Assembly (NCBI GenBank): GCA_016708435.1
Contig: JADJFV010000014.1
Span: 1 to 64,000, forward strand
Length of the DNA: 64,000 bases
Direction of reading: 5' to 3'
DNA from: Leptospiraceae bacterium
GTDB lineage: Bacteria > Spirochaetota > Leptospiria > Leptospirales > Leptospiraceae
In this document: positions 19,556 to 29,102 of the stretch, in pieces
How the letters are laid out: every line of letters begins with the position of its first letter
Position numbering within the stretch: position 1 is the stretch's first letter
The notes under the pieces: generated by a model
Databases searched by the model: none
What the model was told of the DNA's origin: nothing
What the model saw: the letters and a program-made list of their open reading frames with translations, nothing else
Made by a program: the position numbers and the translations under genes

Positions 19556-20887
19556 ATGAACTCCGATCCTCTTTATGAGTTAGAGTCTGAAAAGTCCTTT
19601 TTAGCTTCTATACTTTTAAAGGGGTCGCCGGGCGTAAACGATCTACAGATCGAGCCCGAAGATTTTTATCAAGACCTTCACAAAAGAATGTTCGCATCTA
19701 TGAGAGAACTCGTAGATGCGTCAGTCACCATAGACCCAATCTCACTCACCAACCACTTGCGAGAAACTTCTCGTTTCCGCGACGAAGCAAAAGACCAGGA
19801 ATATATTTTTGCACTCTACCGAGATGCTGTTGTCATTCAGCCTCTTAGCTATTATGCAAAGCGAATTAAGAAATATTCAGATCGCAGAAAGTATATCAAA
19901 GTTCTTCGCGACTCCATTGAAAACATAAATGCAGAGCAAGAGGATAACGAGGGATTATTCACTCGTATCGAAGGCGAGCTTGCAAAGATTTCCCGTGCAG
20001 TCCAGTCCCGTGGGCTTAAGCTTGTCAAAGACGACAAGGCTGATTTAATTGACTATGTTCAATTGATGTATGAAACCAAGGGAGCAACGAGTGGACTTCG
20101 CACTCATTTTGACGGCTTAGATGAAGTAACCACTGGACTCAAGCCTCACGAATTAATTATCATTGCAGCGCGTCCCGGTTTGGGTAAAACAACATTTGCC
20201 CTAAATATTGCGTCTAACGTCGCAATCAAAGAAAAAAAGATTGTAGCTATTTTCTCCCTTGAGATGAGCCGCATGGAATTACTCATCAAAATGATTTGCG
20301 CAGAAGCGCGAATCAATTCCAATAATTTAAAAACAGGTGCCATACATCCGAGTGATCAAAAGAAATTACTCGACTCAATTATAAAAGTTACATCGGCTCC
20401 TATTTGGATTGATGATGCAGGCGCACTTTCGATTTGGGAATTTAAAAGTAGAGTTAGACAGTTGTTAATCTCTACCCCACTCTCTCTCATTGTAGTCGAT
20501 TACTTGCAACTCATGAATGATCCAGGAGTAAAAGAAGGCAGACAACAAGAAGTAGCCTCTATTTCTAGAAATTTAAAACAAATGGCGAAAGAAGCCAACT
20601 GTCCAATCATTGCACTCTCTCAGATGTCGCGAGCTGTAGAGCAAAGATCCAAAGAACAAAAACCGCAATTGTCTGATTTACGAGAGTCCGGTGCCATTGA
20701 GCAAGATGCGGATATCGTTGCGTTTATTTATCGAGAAGACAAAGTCAAAGATCCAGATGAAATTCCAGAAGACCAAAAGAACAAGGCAGAAATCATTATC
20801 GCAAAAAACCGCGCGGGTCAAACGAAAAGCTTTCAACTAGCATTCACCCCAGAATACAGCCGCTTTGATAATCTCAGCAGCGGTTAA
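19556..20887 (+). CDS. dnaB: replicative DNA helicase DnaB
   Basis: A 443-residue helicase. The N-terminal domain (EKSFLASILLKG, FYQDLHKRMFASM) is followed by the RecA-like motor, with Walker A ARPGLGKT (Lys about 211), FSLEMSRMELLIKMI, IVVDYLQLMN (Walker B) and QDADIVAFIYRED. No intein is present. It forms the hexameric ring helicase at the fork. Fifth gene of the rpsF operon, with a 4-base gap. Confidence 0.97.
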   Translation: MNSDPLYELESEKSFLASILLKGSPGVNDLQIEPEDFYQDLHKRMFASMRELVDASVTIDPISLTNHLRETSRFRDEAKDQEYIFALYRDAVVIQPLSYYAKRIKKYSDRRKYIKVLRDSIENINAEQEDNEGLFTRIEGELAKISRAVQSRGLKLVKDDKADLIDYVQLMYETKGATSGLRTHFDGLDEVTTGLKPHELIIIAARPGLGKTTFALNIASNVAIKEKKIVAIFSLEMSRMELLIKMICAEARINSNNLKTGAIHPSDQKKLLDSIIKVTSAPIWIDDAGALSIWEFKSRVRQLLISTPLSLIVVDYLQLMNDPGVKEGRQQEVASISRNLKQMAKEANCPIIALSQMSRAVEQRSKEQKPQLSDLRESGAIEQDADIVAFIYREDKVKDPDEIPEDQKNKAEIIIAKNRAGQTKSFQLAFTPEYSRFDNLSSG

Positions 20888-20930
20888 AAAACAATTGAAA
20901 AAAACAACCCTTGACTAAAATAAAACTGAA

Positions 20931-21977
20931 ATGAACTTTTTAAAAACAAGCTTCTTATGCTCTCTAGTAGTTCTAGCAGTTACATTGAGTGTAAATAAAC
21001 TCGAACCAGCACCTGAGTCAATCAATCGAATCATGGCTATCGTCGGGAAGATTTCTATTTCTCAGTTGGACTTCGAACGAGGAGAAGAAATCTACAAAGC
21101 TCTGCAAAAACAAAAAAAACAAGCAAAGCCTCAAAAAGGTTCATCGAAGACACAAGTCCTTGATTTTCTAATTGCTCGCGCCATCATAGATATTACTGCC
21201 GACGAAGAATCTATTCAAGCAGGTGAGAAAAACATTGAAGCAGAAGTAGACCGACTAATGAAGCTTAGCCAGATATCAGAGCGTGCACAGTTTGAGAAGC
21301 TGATAGCGGAAAAGACTGGTTTACCGTTCGAAATCTGGATAAACGATTTGCCCTATCAAATTAAACGGGGACAGCTACTTCAAGTTCGAGTGAGTATAAA
21401 GCCGCCCACAGAACAAGAAATTCAATCCTGGTATAATCAGAACAAACAAAAAGTTGGATTCGAAGTCAAATACAGAGAGATTTGTTTGGTTCCGAAAAAT
21501 TCTTCTGATGCAGAAGAGCAAAGAATTTCGGCAGAAATAAATAGTATAAAAAAAGATGCTCGCAAAGACAAAGATGCTTTTTCACTCATTGCGGGGGGTC
21601 CAAGAAACCAAGCCTATGCAAAGGGAATTAACGACTGGACTCCTACCTTTGAAATTTTTAACCGTAGTCCTGCATTGGTGAATGTGTTAGGTCGTCTTGA
21701 CGATGGCAAGGTGTCTGACGCATTTATTGACGACAAAAGAAGATATTGTCTTGTTCGAATGGAGGGTAAGCGTCCTACTCCGCTCGATACAATTCGAAGA
21801 AATATCCAGGAAATTATTCAAAGAGAGAGAGTAGATTCTTCTTTTGACGATTGGATTTTATCTAGAAGAAAAGAAGTATTAATTACCGTATACGACAAAG
21901 AATACATTGCTGAGAATAAACTAGAAGCACCGGATGAGTCATTTAATTTTAGCAAAATAGAACCGGGTGCCCCATGA
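20931..21977 (+). CDS. SurA-like periplasmic chaperone / parvulin-type peptidyl-prolyl isomerase
   Basis: A 348-residue protein with a signal peptide (LKTSFLCSLVVLAVTLSVNK). A SurA N-terminal domain follows (INRIMAIVGKISISQLDFER, VLDFLIARAIIDITADEESI), then a parvulin-like region (KYREICLVPKNS, RLDDGKVSDAFIDDKRRYCL). SurA-type proteins escort outer-membrane proteins through the periplasm. The parvulin active-site pattern is weak, so it may be chaperone only. It starts 43 bases after dnaB and its stop overlaps the next start (ATGA), so they are coupled. Confidence 0.8.
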   Translation: MNFLKTSFLCSLVVLAVTLSVNKLEPAPESINRIMAIVGKISISQLDFERGEEIYKALQKQKKQAKPQKGSSKTQVLDFLIARAIIDITADEESIQAGEKNIEAEVDRLMKLSQISERAQFEKLIAEKTGLPFEIWINDLPYQIKRGQLLQVRVSIKPPTEQEIQSWYNQNKQKVGFEVKYREICLVPKNSSDAEEQRISAEINSIKKDARKDKDAFSLIAGGPRNQAYAKGINDWTPTFEIFNRSPALVNVLGRLDDGKVSDAFIDDKRRYCLVRMEGKRPTPLDTIRRNIQEIIQRERVDSSFDDWILSRRKEVLITVYDKEYIAENKLEAPDESFNFSKIEPGAP

Positions 21978-23491
21978 AAGGATTTGATTTTTCAGTTTCT
22001 TCGATTGCAATATTTCTCACTGACTCACAGAAGGAAGTTTTACGCTCGTTAGCCGACACAAAGTTGATGGATGTATTTCTACGAAAAGTGAATACTCTCT
22101 TTCCCGATTTGCCATGTTACTCAAACTATCAATTTCCCGCGGACAATGAATTTCAATTCGTTGAGGCTGACAAAGAATTAGATTTTCTTTTTACGGTTAC
22201 AGAGAAATTGCCCCCATCGAAATCCGGGGACACAGATTTTGACGAATCTTTCTTTGCTTATTTTACGGGGGTTAGTCCGCTTTTAAGTTTGGAGCTAACA
22301 GAGGTTTTACTCAAAAGACATATTCGTTATCTAGCACAGTATTCCTATAGCGAAAATCTGCCGAAAGGGATTGTGCCTAATTTTATTTCGAGAGAATTCA
22401 TTTCTACTCTTCCCGATACTCTGCCGGCAACAGCACATGATTTTCTAATCAAAAATTTAAACAACTACGATGTAGAAATATTTTTTCAAGAACCAGATTT
22501 GAGACAATACAGACTTGATTTTTCTTTGTCCGATCCAAGGTCTCTCAAATCTACAGAATTTTTTATAAATATAAATCCTGAATTAGAATACAAAGATTTA
22601 TACACAACGATTCTTCAAAATCCAAATGGATTTAGACTATTTCCTTCTTATATCGAAATGGAAATCTTTCGTGGTTGCGAATCTTCCTGTAGTTTTTGTC
22701 CTAGACAGTTTATTTCCAATGAAAAAGACAATTCCTTTCTCTCTCATGAATTCATTGTAAAATTTCTAACTGACCTAGCGGATACGTTTCCTTATCCAGT
22801 AACAATCTGTCTGGGTGGAATGGGAGAGCCTCTACTTCATCCGGAATTGAATTTGATAGTAGCGGATATTCTTAATTTTCCTCATCTAAAAGAATTAATT
22901 ATCGAAACAGGTCTTTATACAAATATAGATTCATTTAGCAATCTTTTAAAAAATCTAGGAGAGAATAAGAAAAAGCTCAACCTAATTATAAACCTGACAA
23001 CTCTAAATGAAGTCAAATACAAAGAAATCTACAAAAACAAAACAGACGTTAATTCTATATTATCCTCATTGAAATCTATAACTGAAATATTGGGCAAATC
23101 AAATATTCATGTCCAAATGATAAAAATGAAAGAAGTCGAAGAAGAGATTGAAGGCTATTTTAACTATTTTGAAAAACTAGGAATCAATGTAATTTTACAA
23201 AAATATAATACATTTGCAGGACTCATGCCAGAAAAAAGAGTGAGTGACTTAACACCGATTAAACGCGAATTCTGTTGGCATCTCAATCGAGACTTCTACA
23301 TCAATTCGGATAAGACCGTCAATATCTGTAAACAAGACCTTAATAACCATATCGGAGATTTGAATACTGATTCAATCTTTGCAGTATGGGAAAAAGGAAT
23401 GCAATTATTTTCAGAATCTCTAAAAGGAAATCACAATCATACAGGAGTTCCCTGTTTAAATTGCGATGAATGGTATACTTTCAATGCATAG
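21974..23491 (+). CDS. spirochaete-type radical SAM/SPASM protein (spiro-SPASM)
   Basis: A 505-residue protein. After about 220 residues of unassigned N-terminal domain it carries the radical SAM cluster motif CESSCSFC (Cys 235, 239, 242), the glycine-rich VTICLGGMGEPLLHPEL, and a C-terminal SPASM region with auxiliary-cluster cysteines (FCWHLNRDFYIN, NICKQDL, GVPCLNCDEW). This matches the spirochaete-specific SPASM family that occurs next to a cytidylyltransferase-like gene, as here. Substrate unknown; sugar or peptide modification is inferred from neighbours. The start overlaps the SurA-like stop by 4 bases. Confidence 0.85.
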   Translation: MKGFDFSVSSIAIFLTDSQKEVLRSLADTKLMDVFLRKVNTLFPDLPCYSNYQFPADNEFQFVEADKELDFLFTVTEKLPPSKSGDTDFDESFFAYFTGVSPLLSLELTEVLLKRHIRYLAQYSYSENLPKGIVPNFISREFISTLPDTLPATAHDFLIKNLNNYDVEIFFQEPDLRQYRLDFSLSDPRSLKSTEFFININPELEYKDLYTTILQNPNGFRLFPSYIEMEIFRGCESSCSFCPRQFISNEKDNSFLSHEFIVKFLTDLADTFPYPVTICLGGMGEPLLHPELNLIVADILNFPHLKELIIETGLYTNIDSFSNLLKNLGENKKKLNLIINLTTLNEVKYKEIYKNKTDVNSILSSLKSITEILGKSNIHVQMIKMKEVEEEIEGYFNYFEKLGINVILQKYNTFAGLMPEKRVSDLTPIKREFCWHLNRDFYINSDKTVNICKQDLNNHIGDLNTDSIFAVWEKGMQLFSESLKGNHNHTGVPCLNCDEWYTFNA

Positions 23492-25064
23492 ATTTTTTGC
23501 CTTTATCCAAGCAAGAAGCACCTCCACGAGACTACCCGGAAAAGTTTTAAAACCTATTCCAATGGGTTCGAATAAACCTCTCTTATCCCATATAATCGAG
23601 CGACTAACAAAGGTTGTTCTCAAAGAGAAAATTGTTTTATTGATTCCGACTAACGATTCAGAAATTAGACAGTATGCAATTGACAATTCCATTCACTATT
23701 TCGAAGGCTCAGAGGAGGATGTTCGAGACCGCTTTATTCAGGCAGGAAAGAAATTCAACGCAGAAAATATAATCCGGCTAACAGCAGATAACCCTTTCAT
23801 AGACCTTGAATACTTAGACCTCTTAATGGAAGCATTTGAAAATCCTGAAATTGAAATCGCATCCTTTGAAGGACTACCTATTGGAATGGGAGTAGAAATA
23901 TTTAGAATGAGCGCGATTGAGAAAGCTCCTTCTAATGGAATAGAGCAAAGACATAGAGAGCACGTTAGCTTACATCTAAAGGAAACAAATGAATTTAGAT
24001 TTGAAAAATTTAGAACAATGCTCACAGAAGAAGAAAAGCAAATTTGCGGCAAAATCAGATTAACCATTGATGAAGAATCTGATTACAAGGTTTGCTGTGA
24101 CGTTTACGCCAAATTATCCCCCAAGAAGCCATTCTTTGGAATTAAAGACGTGTTAAAACTATACAATACAGAGCCCGAATTATTCCAGACAAACCAAAAC
24201 ATAAACCAAATAACTTTTCCCATTAACCAACATACTCCAAGTGGAAAGAAAATATTCATACTATATGCCGAGCCTGTTGAATATGGAAGCGGACATTATG
24301 AAAGATGTAAATCGTTATCCATTACCCTCCAATGCACTGGATACGATGTTAGCATAAATTATAAACTTCCAGAATCAAAAGACTATGATCTTTTTATCAT
24401 AGACCATAGAGACATGGACATACCAGAAGACATTCGGCATAAAACAATTATCCTGATTGATCATTTCGGACAGGAGAGATATAGCTATTTTCCGCATGAT
24501 CTACTCCCTCATATGTTTAACGAATTTGAAGACGTTGTGCGCAATTCGTTATTTCCAATAGGTATTGAATGGTATAAATCTGTGCCCGAGAAGAAACAAG
24601 TATTGGTCTATGCAGGAAATTTAAACTTTAGATCTTCGTTCCTCTTAGATAGATTTGCCTATAAGCATTTTGCAGATTCCGGTTATGAAATCATTCGAAT
24701 TGGTGGAGTCCCTAGAAAAAAGGCAAACTTCGGAATCAAGACTTTGCCAAAAACAAATAAGAGAGATTTTTTAAAGCTATTGGCTGAATCAGAATTTTTT
24801 ATATCCTATTACGGACAAAGTGTAATGGATGCAAGCTTTCTAAATAAAAAGATTTTACTGTATGCGATCTCTGACTACCATGAAAAATTAGCTCTTCATT
24901 TTTCTAAGAATTCAGAATCGGTTTACATAGGAAATGTAAATATAAAAAATATGAATATGACTGCTTCCTATCAAAAATTTTTGCGCAAAATTAATCTTAA
25001 CCTCAAAAATGAAGGATTGGAAATTTTAAAAAAAGCAATAAAGGATTTACTTGAAAAGAATTAA
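23484..25064 (+). CDS. SpsF-like cytidylyltransferase fused to an SpsG/PseG-like domain
   Basis: The N-terminal half (about 1-235) is a CMP-sugar cytidylyltransferase of the SpsF/NeuA type: FIQARSTSTRLPGKVL, IVLLIPTNDSE, IIRLTADNPFIDLEYLDLL and the HREHVSLHLKE block. The C-terminal half starts EPVEYGSGHYERCKSLS, the G-x-G-H-x-x-R-C loop of PseG/SpsG-type UDP-sugar hydrolases, and ends in a GT-B-like domain (FFISYYGQSVMDASFLNKK). Both activities belong to nonulosonic-acid (pseudaminic/legionaminic) pathways; normally they are separate proteins. ATG 23484 overlaps the previous stop by 8 bases; ATG 23466 is an alternative. A role in surface or flagellin glycosylation is inference. Confidence 0.75.
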   Translation: MHRFFAFIQARSTSTRLPGKVLKPIPMGSNKPLLSHIIERLTKVVLKEKIVLLIPTNDSEIRQYAIDNSIHYFEGSEEDVRDRFIQAGKKFNAENIIRLTADNPFIDLEYLDLLMEAFENPEIEIASFEGLPIGMGVEIFRMSAIEKAPSNGIEQRHREHVSLHLKETNEFRFEKFRTMLTEEEKQICGKIRLTIDEESDYKVCCDVYAKLSPKKPFFGIKDVLKLYNTEPELFQTNQNINQITFPINQHTPSGKKIFILYAEPVEYGSGHYERCKSLSITLQCTGYDVSINYKLPESKDYDLFIIDHRDMDIPEDIRHKTIILIDHFGQERYSYFPHDLLPHMFNEFEDVVRNSLFPIGIEWYKSVPEKKQVLVYAGNLNFRSSFLLDRFAYKHFADSGYEIIRIGGVPRKKANFGIKTLPKTNKRDFLKLLAESEFFISYYGQSVMDASFLNKKILLYAISDYHEKLALHFSKNSESVYIGNVNIKNMNMTASYQKFLRKINLNLKNEGLEILKKAIKDLLEKN

Positions 25065-25074
25065 TTTTTACCCA

Positions 25075-26124
25075 ATGAAAAAGCTTATCTACCTATTACT
25101 CCTGCTCTTTTGTTTAAACAGTTTAGTCGCAGATCCATACGACGATTTTGAAAATTCGGAAGATGACAAAAGCGCAATCACCGACCCGGATCGAGAAAAG
25201 TTAATTTCCGATGCAAAAGTCAAGCTAGAAATTTCTAAGCTAACACAGACTGCACTCACTCATATAAAAGCAAAGGAGTGGAAAAGCGCAGAAGCTGTTA
25301 CAAAGCAAATTTTAGAATTATCAGAAGTGTCCGTTGATTATTTCTATCTAAAAGGAAATCTTCATTATTGTTATGGAGAATACCACACGGCGATAGGACA
25401 TTTAAACACTGCCTTAAAATTTAATCCAGGGCATGATCCAAGTTATTTTCTAATGGGAATGATTTACGGAAAAAGAAATGAGTGGGAAAGAGCAGTATAC
25501 TTCTTTGAAAAAGCAAATCAATATGGCTCTTACAACCCTTACTATCGGATGAATCTAGCGATTGCCTACTATCAAGCGGATAATTACGATAAGGCGATAG
25601 CAGAAGCAAAGAAAACTCTTGAGTTAAAAGAGAATTATACATTTGCCAAAATTCTACTTATAAAGACTTTAATTAAAACAAATAAAAAAGATGCCTGGTT
25701 TTATATTCAGGGGCTAATGGAAAAAAACTCCGACAAGCCTGCCGTGTATTCTCTTTACATTCAACTTTTATATGAGTATAAGAGTAATTACGCAGAAATC
25801 ATTAAAGAGCTAGGCAAAAAAACAAATCTCGGTATGAATGAAAAAAGATACCTCGCCTACTCCTATTTTCGCGAAAATGATTTACCTAAAGCAGTTTTTT
25901 TCTTCAGACAAATTTTAAATTCAGATAGAGACTTAGAAGAAGATCAGATAACCTATATGAAAATTCTGATTCTTCAAAATAAAGATGCAGATGCAGAGCG
26001 TTATTTGATTGGTGTTATTAAATCAAATCCAGCTCGCAAAAAACACTTAAACGATATTTTTCAAAACCTATTGGATAAACGAGATATGGCGAAAGGTTTG
26101 TACCAGCCAATCATTGTGCGCTAA
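25075..26124 (+). CDS. periplasmic TPR-repeat protein
   Basis: From ATG 25075 a clear signal peptide (MKKLIYLLLLLFCLNSLVAD) precedes an acidic linker and at least six TPR-like helical pairs, for example VDYFYLKGNLHYCYGEYHTA, PSYFLMGMIYGKRNEWERAV and YYRMNLAIAYYQADNYDKAI. TPRs scaffold protein complexes; the partner is not known. It follows the SpsF/SpsG-like gene by 10 bases and ends the operon, meeting the convergent ankyrin gene 3 bases later. TTG 25051 would add only eight residues without a ribosome site. Confidence 0.8.
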   Translation: MKKLIYLLLLLFCLNSLVADPYDDFENSEDDKSAITDPDREKLISDAKVKLEISKLTQTALTHIKAKEWKSAEAVTKQILELSEVSVDYFYLKGNLHYCYGEYHTAIGHLNTALKFNPGHDPSYFLMGMIYGKRNEWERAVYFFEKANQYGSYNPYYRMNLAIAYYQADNYDKAIAEAKKTLELKENYTFAKILLIKTLIKTNKKDAWFYIQGLMEKNSDKPAVYSLYIQLLYEYKSNYAEIIKELGKKTNLGMNEKRYLAYSYFRENDLPKAVFFFRQILNSDRDLEEDQITYMKILILQNKDADAERYLIGVIKSNPARKKHLNDIFQNLLDKRDMAKGLYQPIIVR

Positions 26125-26127
26125 AAA

Positions 26128-26484
26128 TTACTCAGTGGCACCATGACTCTTTAGCATTTCAATAATCTTTGTGTGATTGTTTTCAATTGCATACATAAGT
26201 GCCGTCTTTCCATCATAATCTCGAATTGCAAAATCGGAGCCGGCACCATATAAAATAAGTAACAAGACGATGTCGGGCTTACCTGAATTAACCGCGAACA
26301 TTAGCGGAGTCTTACCATCCTTATCCCGCACATTTACAAAGGCACCCATCTTGAGTGCTTTCTTCGTATGCTCGAAATGACCCTTCTCTGCACTAAAGAG
26401 CAAATAATCATCGGCGCGGCTCATAGAGTAAATTGAAAACGAGAATATAAATAAAAAAAAGATTTTTATAGAAAATAATTTCAT
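26128..26484 (-). CDS. secreted ankyrin-repeat protein
   Basis: A small exported protein: signal peptide MKLFSIKIFFLFIFSFSIYS followed by three ankyrin repeats (LLFSAEKGHFEHTKKALKMG, DKDGKTPLMFAVNSGKPDIV and DYDGKTALMYAIENNHTKII). Ankyrin repeats bind proteins; no target is evident. ATG 26490 would add two residues. It converges on the TPR gene with only 3 bases between. Confidence 0.8.
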   Translation of the reverse strand: MKLFSIKIFFLFIFSFSIYSMSRADDYLLFSAEKGHFEHTKKALKMGAFVNVRDKDGKTPLMFAVNSGKPDIVLLLILYGAGSDFAIRDYDGKTALMYAIENNHTKIIEMLKSHGATE

Positions 26485-26576
26485 GCTCAAAGTTCTATTT
26501 CCTTTTTGTCACTTCCACAATACTACAAGGCATGCTTGCGGTCAATGTCATTAAGCTAAGAATTTTTTACACTGCC

Positions 26577-27101
26577 TTATCTAGAGACTAAAGATCCTTT
26601 ATTAAATTTCACAGATTCAGAAGAGGAATACGAGTAGTAAACGCCTTTGCCATTTTGTTTATCGCTTTTCCATTTTCCGATGAAGATTTTTTTGTCTGCT
26701 TTAAATACCATGGTGCCAGAACCACTACGCTTATCTTTCTTAAATTCGCCAATGTATTTGTCACCATTAGAATATATGAGAGTTCCGATTCCATGATAAT
26801 TTCCATCTTTAAAATAACCTGTATATTTTTTTTGATCACCAGAAGTTAGGGTATATACTCCTTTGCCGTTCGGAAGATCATTTTTCCAGTCACCTACATA
26901 GATATTTCCTTGCGAGTCTGTCTGTCTTCCTTTTCCGGTTTTTACTCCACCCTGAAAAGAACCTTCATAGCGAATTCCAACATTATCCTCAGAAATTCCA
27001 GTTCCATTCATGCAGTCACCGTCTATACATTTAATTCCATTCTGTCCGAAGACAGAAAACGAAAACAGGAAAGTTAAAATTATAAAAGTTTTTAATATCA
27101 T
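26577..27101 (-). CDS. secreted MORN-repeat protein
   Basis: A 174-residue protein with a signal peptide (MILKTFIILTFLFSFSVFGQ) and about six MORN repeats: YEGSFQGGVKTGKGRQ, YVGDWKNDLPNGKGVY, YTGYFKDGNYHGIGTL, YIGEFKKDKRSGSGTM and FIGKWKSDKQNGKGVY. MORN repeats form elongated beta sheets; the periplasmic role is unknown. A 9-bp tandem array lies directly upstream of the ATG and may alter expression through copy number. Confidence 0.85.
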   Translation of the reverse strand: MILKTFIILTFLFSFSVFGQNGIKCIDGDCMNGTGISEDNVGIRYEGSFQGGVKTGKGRQTDSQGNIYVGDWKNDLPNGKGVYTLTSGDQKKYTGYFKDGNYHGIGTLIYSNGDKYIGEFKKDKRSGSGTMVFKADKKIFIGKWKSDKQNGKGVYYSYSSSESVKFNKGSLVSR

Positions 27102-27108
27102 ACATTCT

Positions 27109-27151
27109 CGCTAAATACGCTAAATACGCTAAATACGCTAAATACGCTAAC
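27109..27151. repeat. 9-bp tandem repeat (CGCTAAATA) upstream of the MORN gene
   Basis: Four perfect copies of CGCTAAATA and a partial fifth (CGCTAAC) run from 27109 to 27151, ending only 7 bases before the MORN start at 27101 on the minus strand. The array therefore occupies the usual ribosome-site and leader region. Confidence 0.9.
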
Positions 27152-27256
27152 TTTATTATCGGATATTTTTTAGATTTATTCTAGTTTGTTTAGAAATAAA
27201 TTTCCAGTATTGCAGGCATTTCTTTTCTAGCCTGCAATACTGCGAGTAGGCAACAA

Positions 27257-29095
27257 TTATTTTTTCTTGGACTTAGCTTTTGGCTTAGTCTTCGCAACTG
27301 TTTTTTTAGATTCAGGTTTGACTTTCTTAGCAGAAGTTTTTTTCGCGATTGGCTGTTCTATCTTATCCGCAACCGGTATTTCTTTTTTAACAGGTGACTT
27401 TTTAAACTTGTTCTCTGCTTTTTCTACCACAACTTTTGCTTCTTCTAGAGCGGATAACGTATTTGTAATCTTCCAATTCTTCTCGTATTCAAAGAATTTT
27501 ATACACGATGCTTCTGTAGCGAGAGGAACGAATGACATTGCTCTTTCGGTTAATGCCGTGATCGTCAAACTTGGATTAACCCCTAGATTGGCAGGCACCA
27601 TAGATCCATCACAAATTATAAGATTTTTATATCCGTAAACTTGATTCTTTAGATCGATCACTCCTTTTTCAGGACTATCTCCAATGATACAACCACTGAG
27701 TATATGAGCAGTGGTAGGAATATCAAGTATTACTTCATTTAAAGTGCTCCTAGCAACTCCACCAATTCTTTTTGCTAACCTGCGAGCAAATTCGTTTGCG
27801 ATGGGGATAAACGTTGGTATGTGCTTACCTACTTCTTGGACAGAAGTAAGAGTTTTTTGGAAAGGCCAGATGAGTCTACGTTTGCGAACAATCTTAATGC
27901 TATTATCTACTGTTTGCATCACAAGAAGAATAATCGATTTCTTTGCGAATCCGAAAGGAGAAATAAAACGAATCGTGTTGATCGGGTGAAGAATCGAGCC
28001 CCAGAGAAAACGTAAAAATCTTGGTATTCCCTTTCCTCCATCCACTAACGTTCCGGCTGCAAGAGTTCCCATTGCATCAGAGCCTGCCGAATAACGCACA
28101 GGTTCAATATGAGTGTGCTCATCGGGATAAACGCTCGAAGTTATAGCAATTCCCTTTGAATAGTCTACATCTTTTTTAAGAGAAGTAACACCAACAAGAG
28201 ATTCACTATTTGTGCGAACTGTATGACCGAGCATTGGAGAAAGCCTAGTCATGATTTTTTCTTGTTGCATTTTTAAAAGTATACCAAGTGTTCCTAGCAC
28301 GCCAGCGGATAATACAACATTACGCGCTCTAAATGTTTTTTTAGGAGAACCAAAAAAACCAGTAGTAGAGCGAGTGTGAATTTCGTAACCTTCTCCTCCA
28401 TCGACTGACAGAGGAATTAGCTTTTCCACTTTGGTTTCGGGAATAACTGTTGCTCCTAGTTTTTCTGCGAAGTAAAGATAGTTTTTATCTAAAGTGTTTT
28501 TGGCATTGAATCGGCAACCCACCATACACCCGCCACAAAAATTACAGCCATTCCGATCAGGACCTTCCCCATTAAAATAGGGATCCACTTGATCTTTATC
28601 ATTAAAATTAATTCCAACGGGAGTGCGAGTGAAACTTTCTCCACATCCCATTTCCTCTGCTGTCTCTTTCATAAAAGTATCTACTTCCCAGAGTTTTGGA
28701 TTTTCGATTACGCCTAACATGCGTTTTGCGATATCGTAAAACGGAAGCAAGTTTTTCTCTGCACCCATCTTTTGGACAATTGGTGTATCAAAGAAAGCCT
28801 TTGGCGGAACATAGAGAGTATTCGCATAAACCAAGCTTCCTCCACCAACGCCTGCACCGCTTAGAATCAATACATCGTTTAAGAGGTTAATGCGCTGTAT
28901 CCCATAACAAAAAATTTTAGGAAACCAGATATACTTTGCTAAAGAAAAACTTGTCTTTGGAAAATCTTCTGACTTCCATCTTTTGCCTGACTCAATGACA
29001 GCTACTTTATAGCCTTTTTGAGAGAGTCGCATTGCAGAAACACTCCCTCCAAAACCAGAACCAACTATTATATAATCATAATCGTATTTATTCAT
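27257..29095 (-). CDS. GMC-family FAD oxidoreductase with a four-Cys cluster and Lys-rich tail
   Basis: A 612-residue protein with an N-terminal FAD fold (YDYIIVGSGFGGSVSAMRLS), GAGVGGGSLVYANTL, and the C-terminal GMC signature VNPSLTITALTERAMSFVP. C184/C187/C190/C194 (CNFCGGCMVGC) form a ferredoxin-like CX2CX2CX3C motif. The last 50 residues are Lys/Ala/Pro-rich, like a histone H1 tail. It resembles cholesterol-oxidase-type GMC enzymes acting on alcohol groups of lipids; the substrate here is unknown. It starts 7 bases after the YihY/BrkB gene and appears to be last in that operon. Confidence 0.85.
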   Translation of the reverse strand: MNKYDYDYIIVGSGFGGSVSAMRLSQKGYKVAVIESGKRWKSEDFPKTSFSLAKYIWFPKIFCYGIQRINLLNDVLILSGAGVGGGSLVYANTLYVPPKAFFDTPIVQKMGAEKNLLPFYDIAKRMLGVIENPKLWEVDTFMKETAEEMGCGESFTRTPVGINFNDKDQVDPYFNGEGPDRNGCNFCGGCMVGCRFNAKNTLDKNYLYFAEKLGATVIPETKVEKLIPLSVDGGEGYEIHTRSTTGFFGSPKKTFRARNVVLSAGVLGTLGILLKMQQEKIMTRLSPMLGHTVRTNSESLVGVTSLKKDVDYSKGIAITSSVYPDEHTHIEPVRYSAGSDAMGTLAAGTLVDGGKGIPRFLRFLWGSILHPINTIRFISPFGFAKKSIILLVMQTVDNSIKIVRKRRLIWPFQKTLTSVQEVGKHIPTFIPIANEFARRLAKRIGGVARSTLNEVILDIPTTAHILSGCIIGDSPEKGVIDLKNQVYGYKNLIICDGSMVPANLGVNPSLTITALTERAMSFVPLATEASCIKFFEYEKNWKITNTLSALEEAKVVVEKAENKFKKSPVKKEIPVADKIEQPIAKKTSAKKVKPESKKTVAKTKPKAKSKKK

Positions 29096-29102
29096 TTTTT
29101 AC

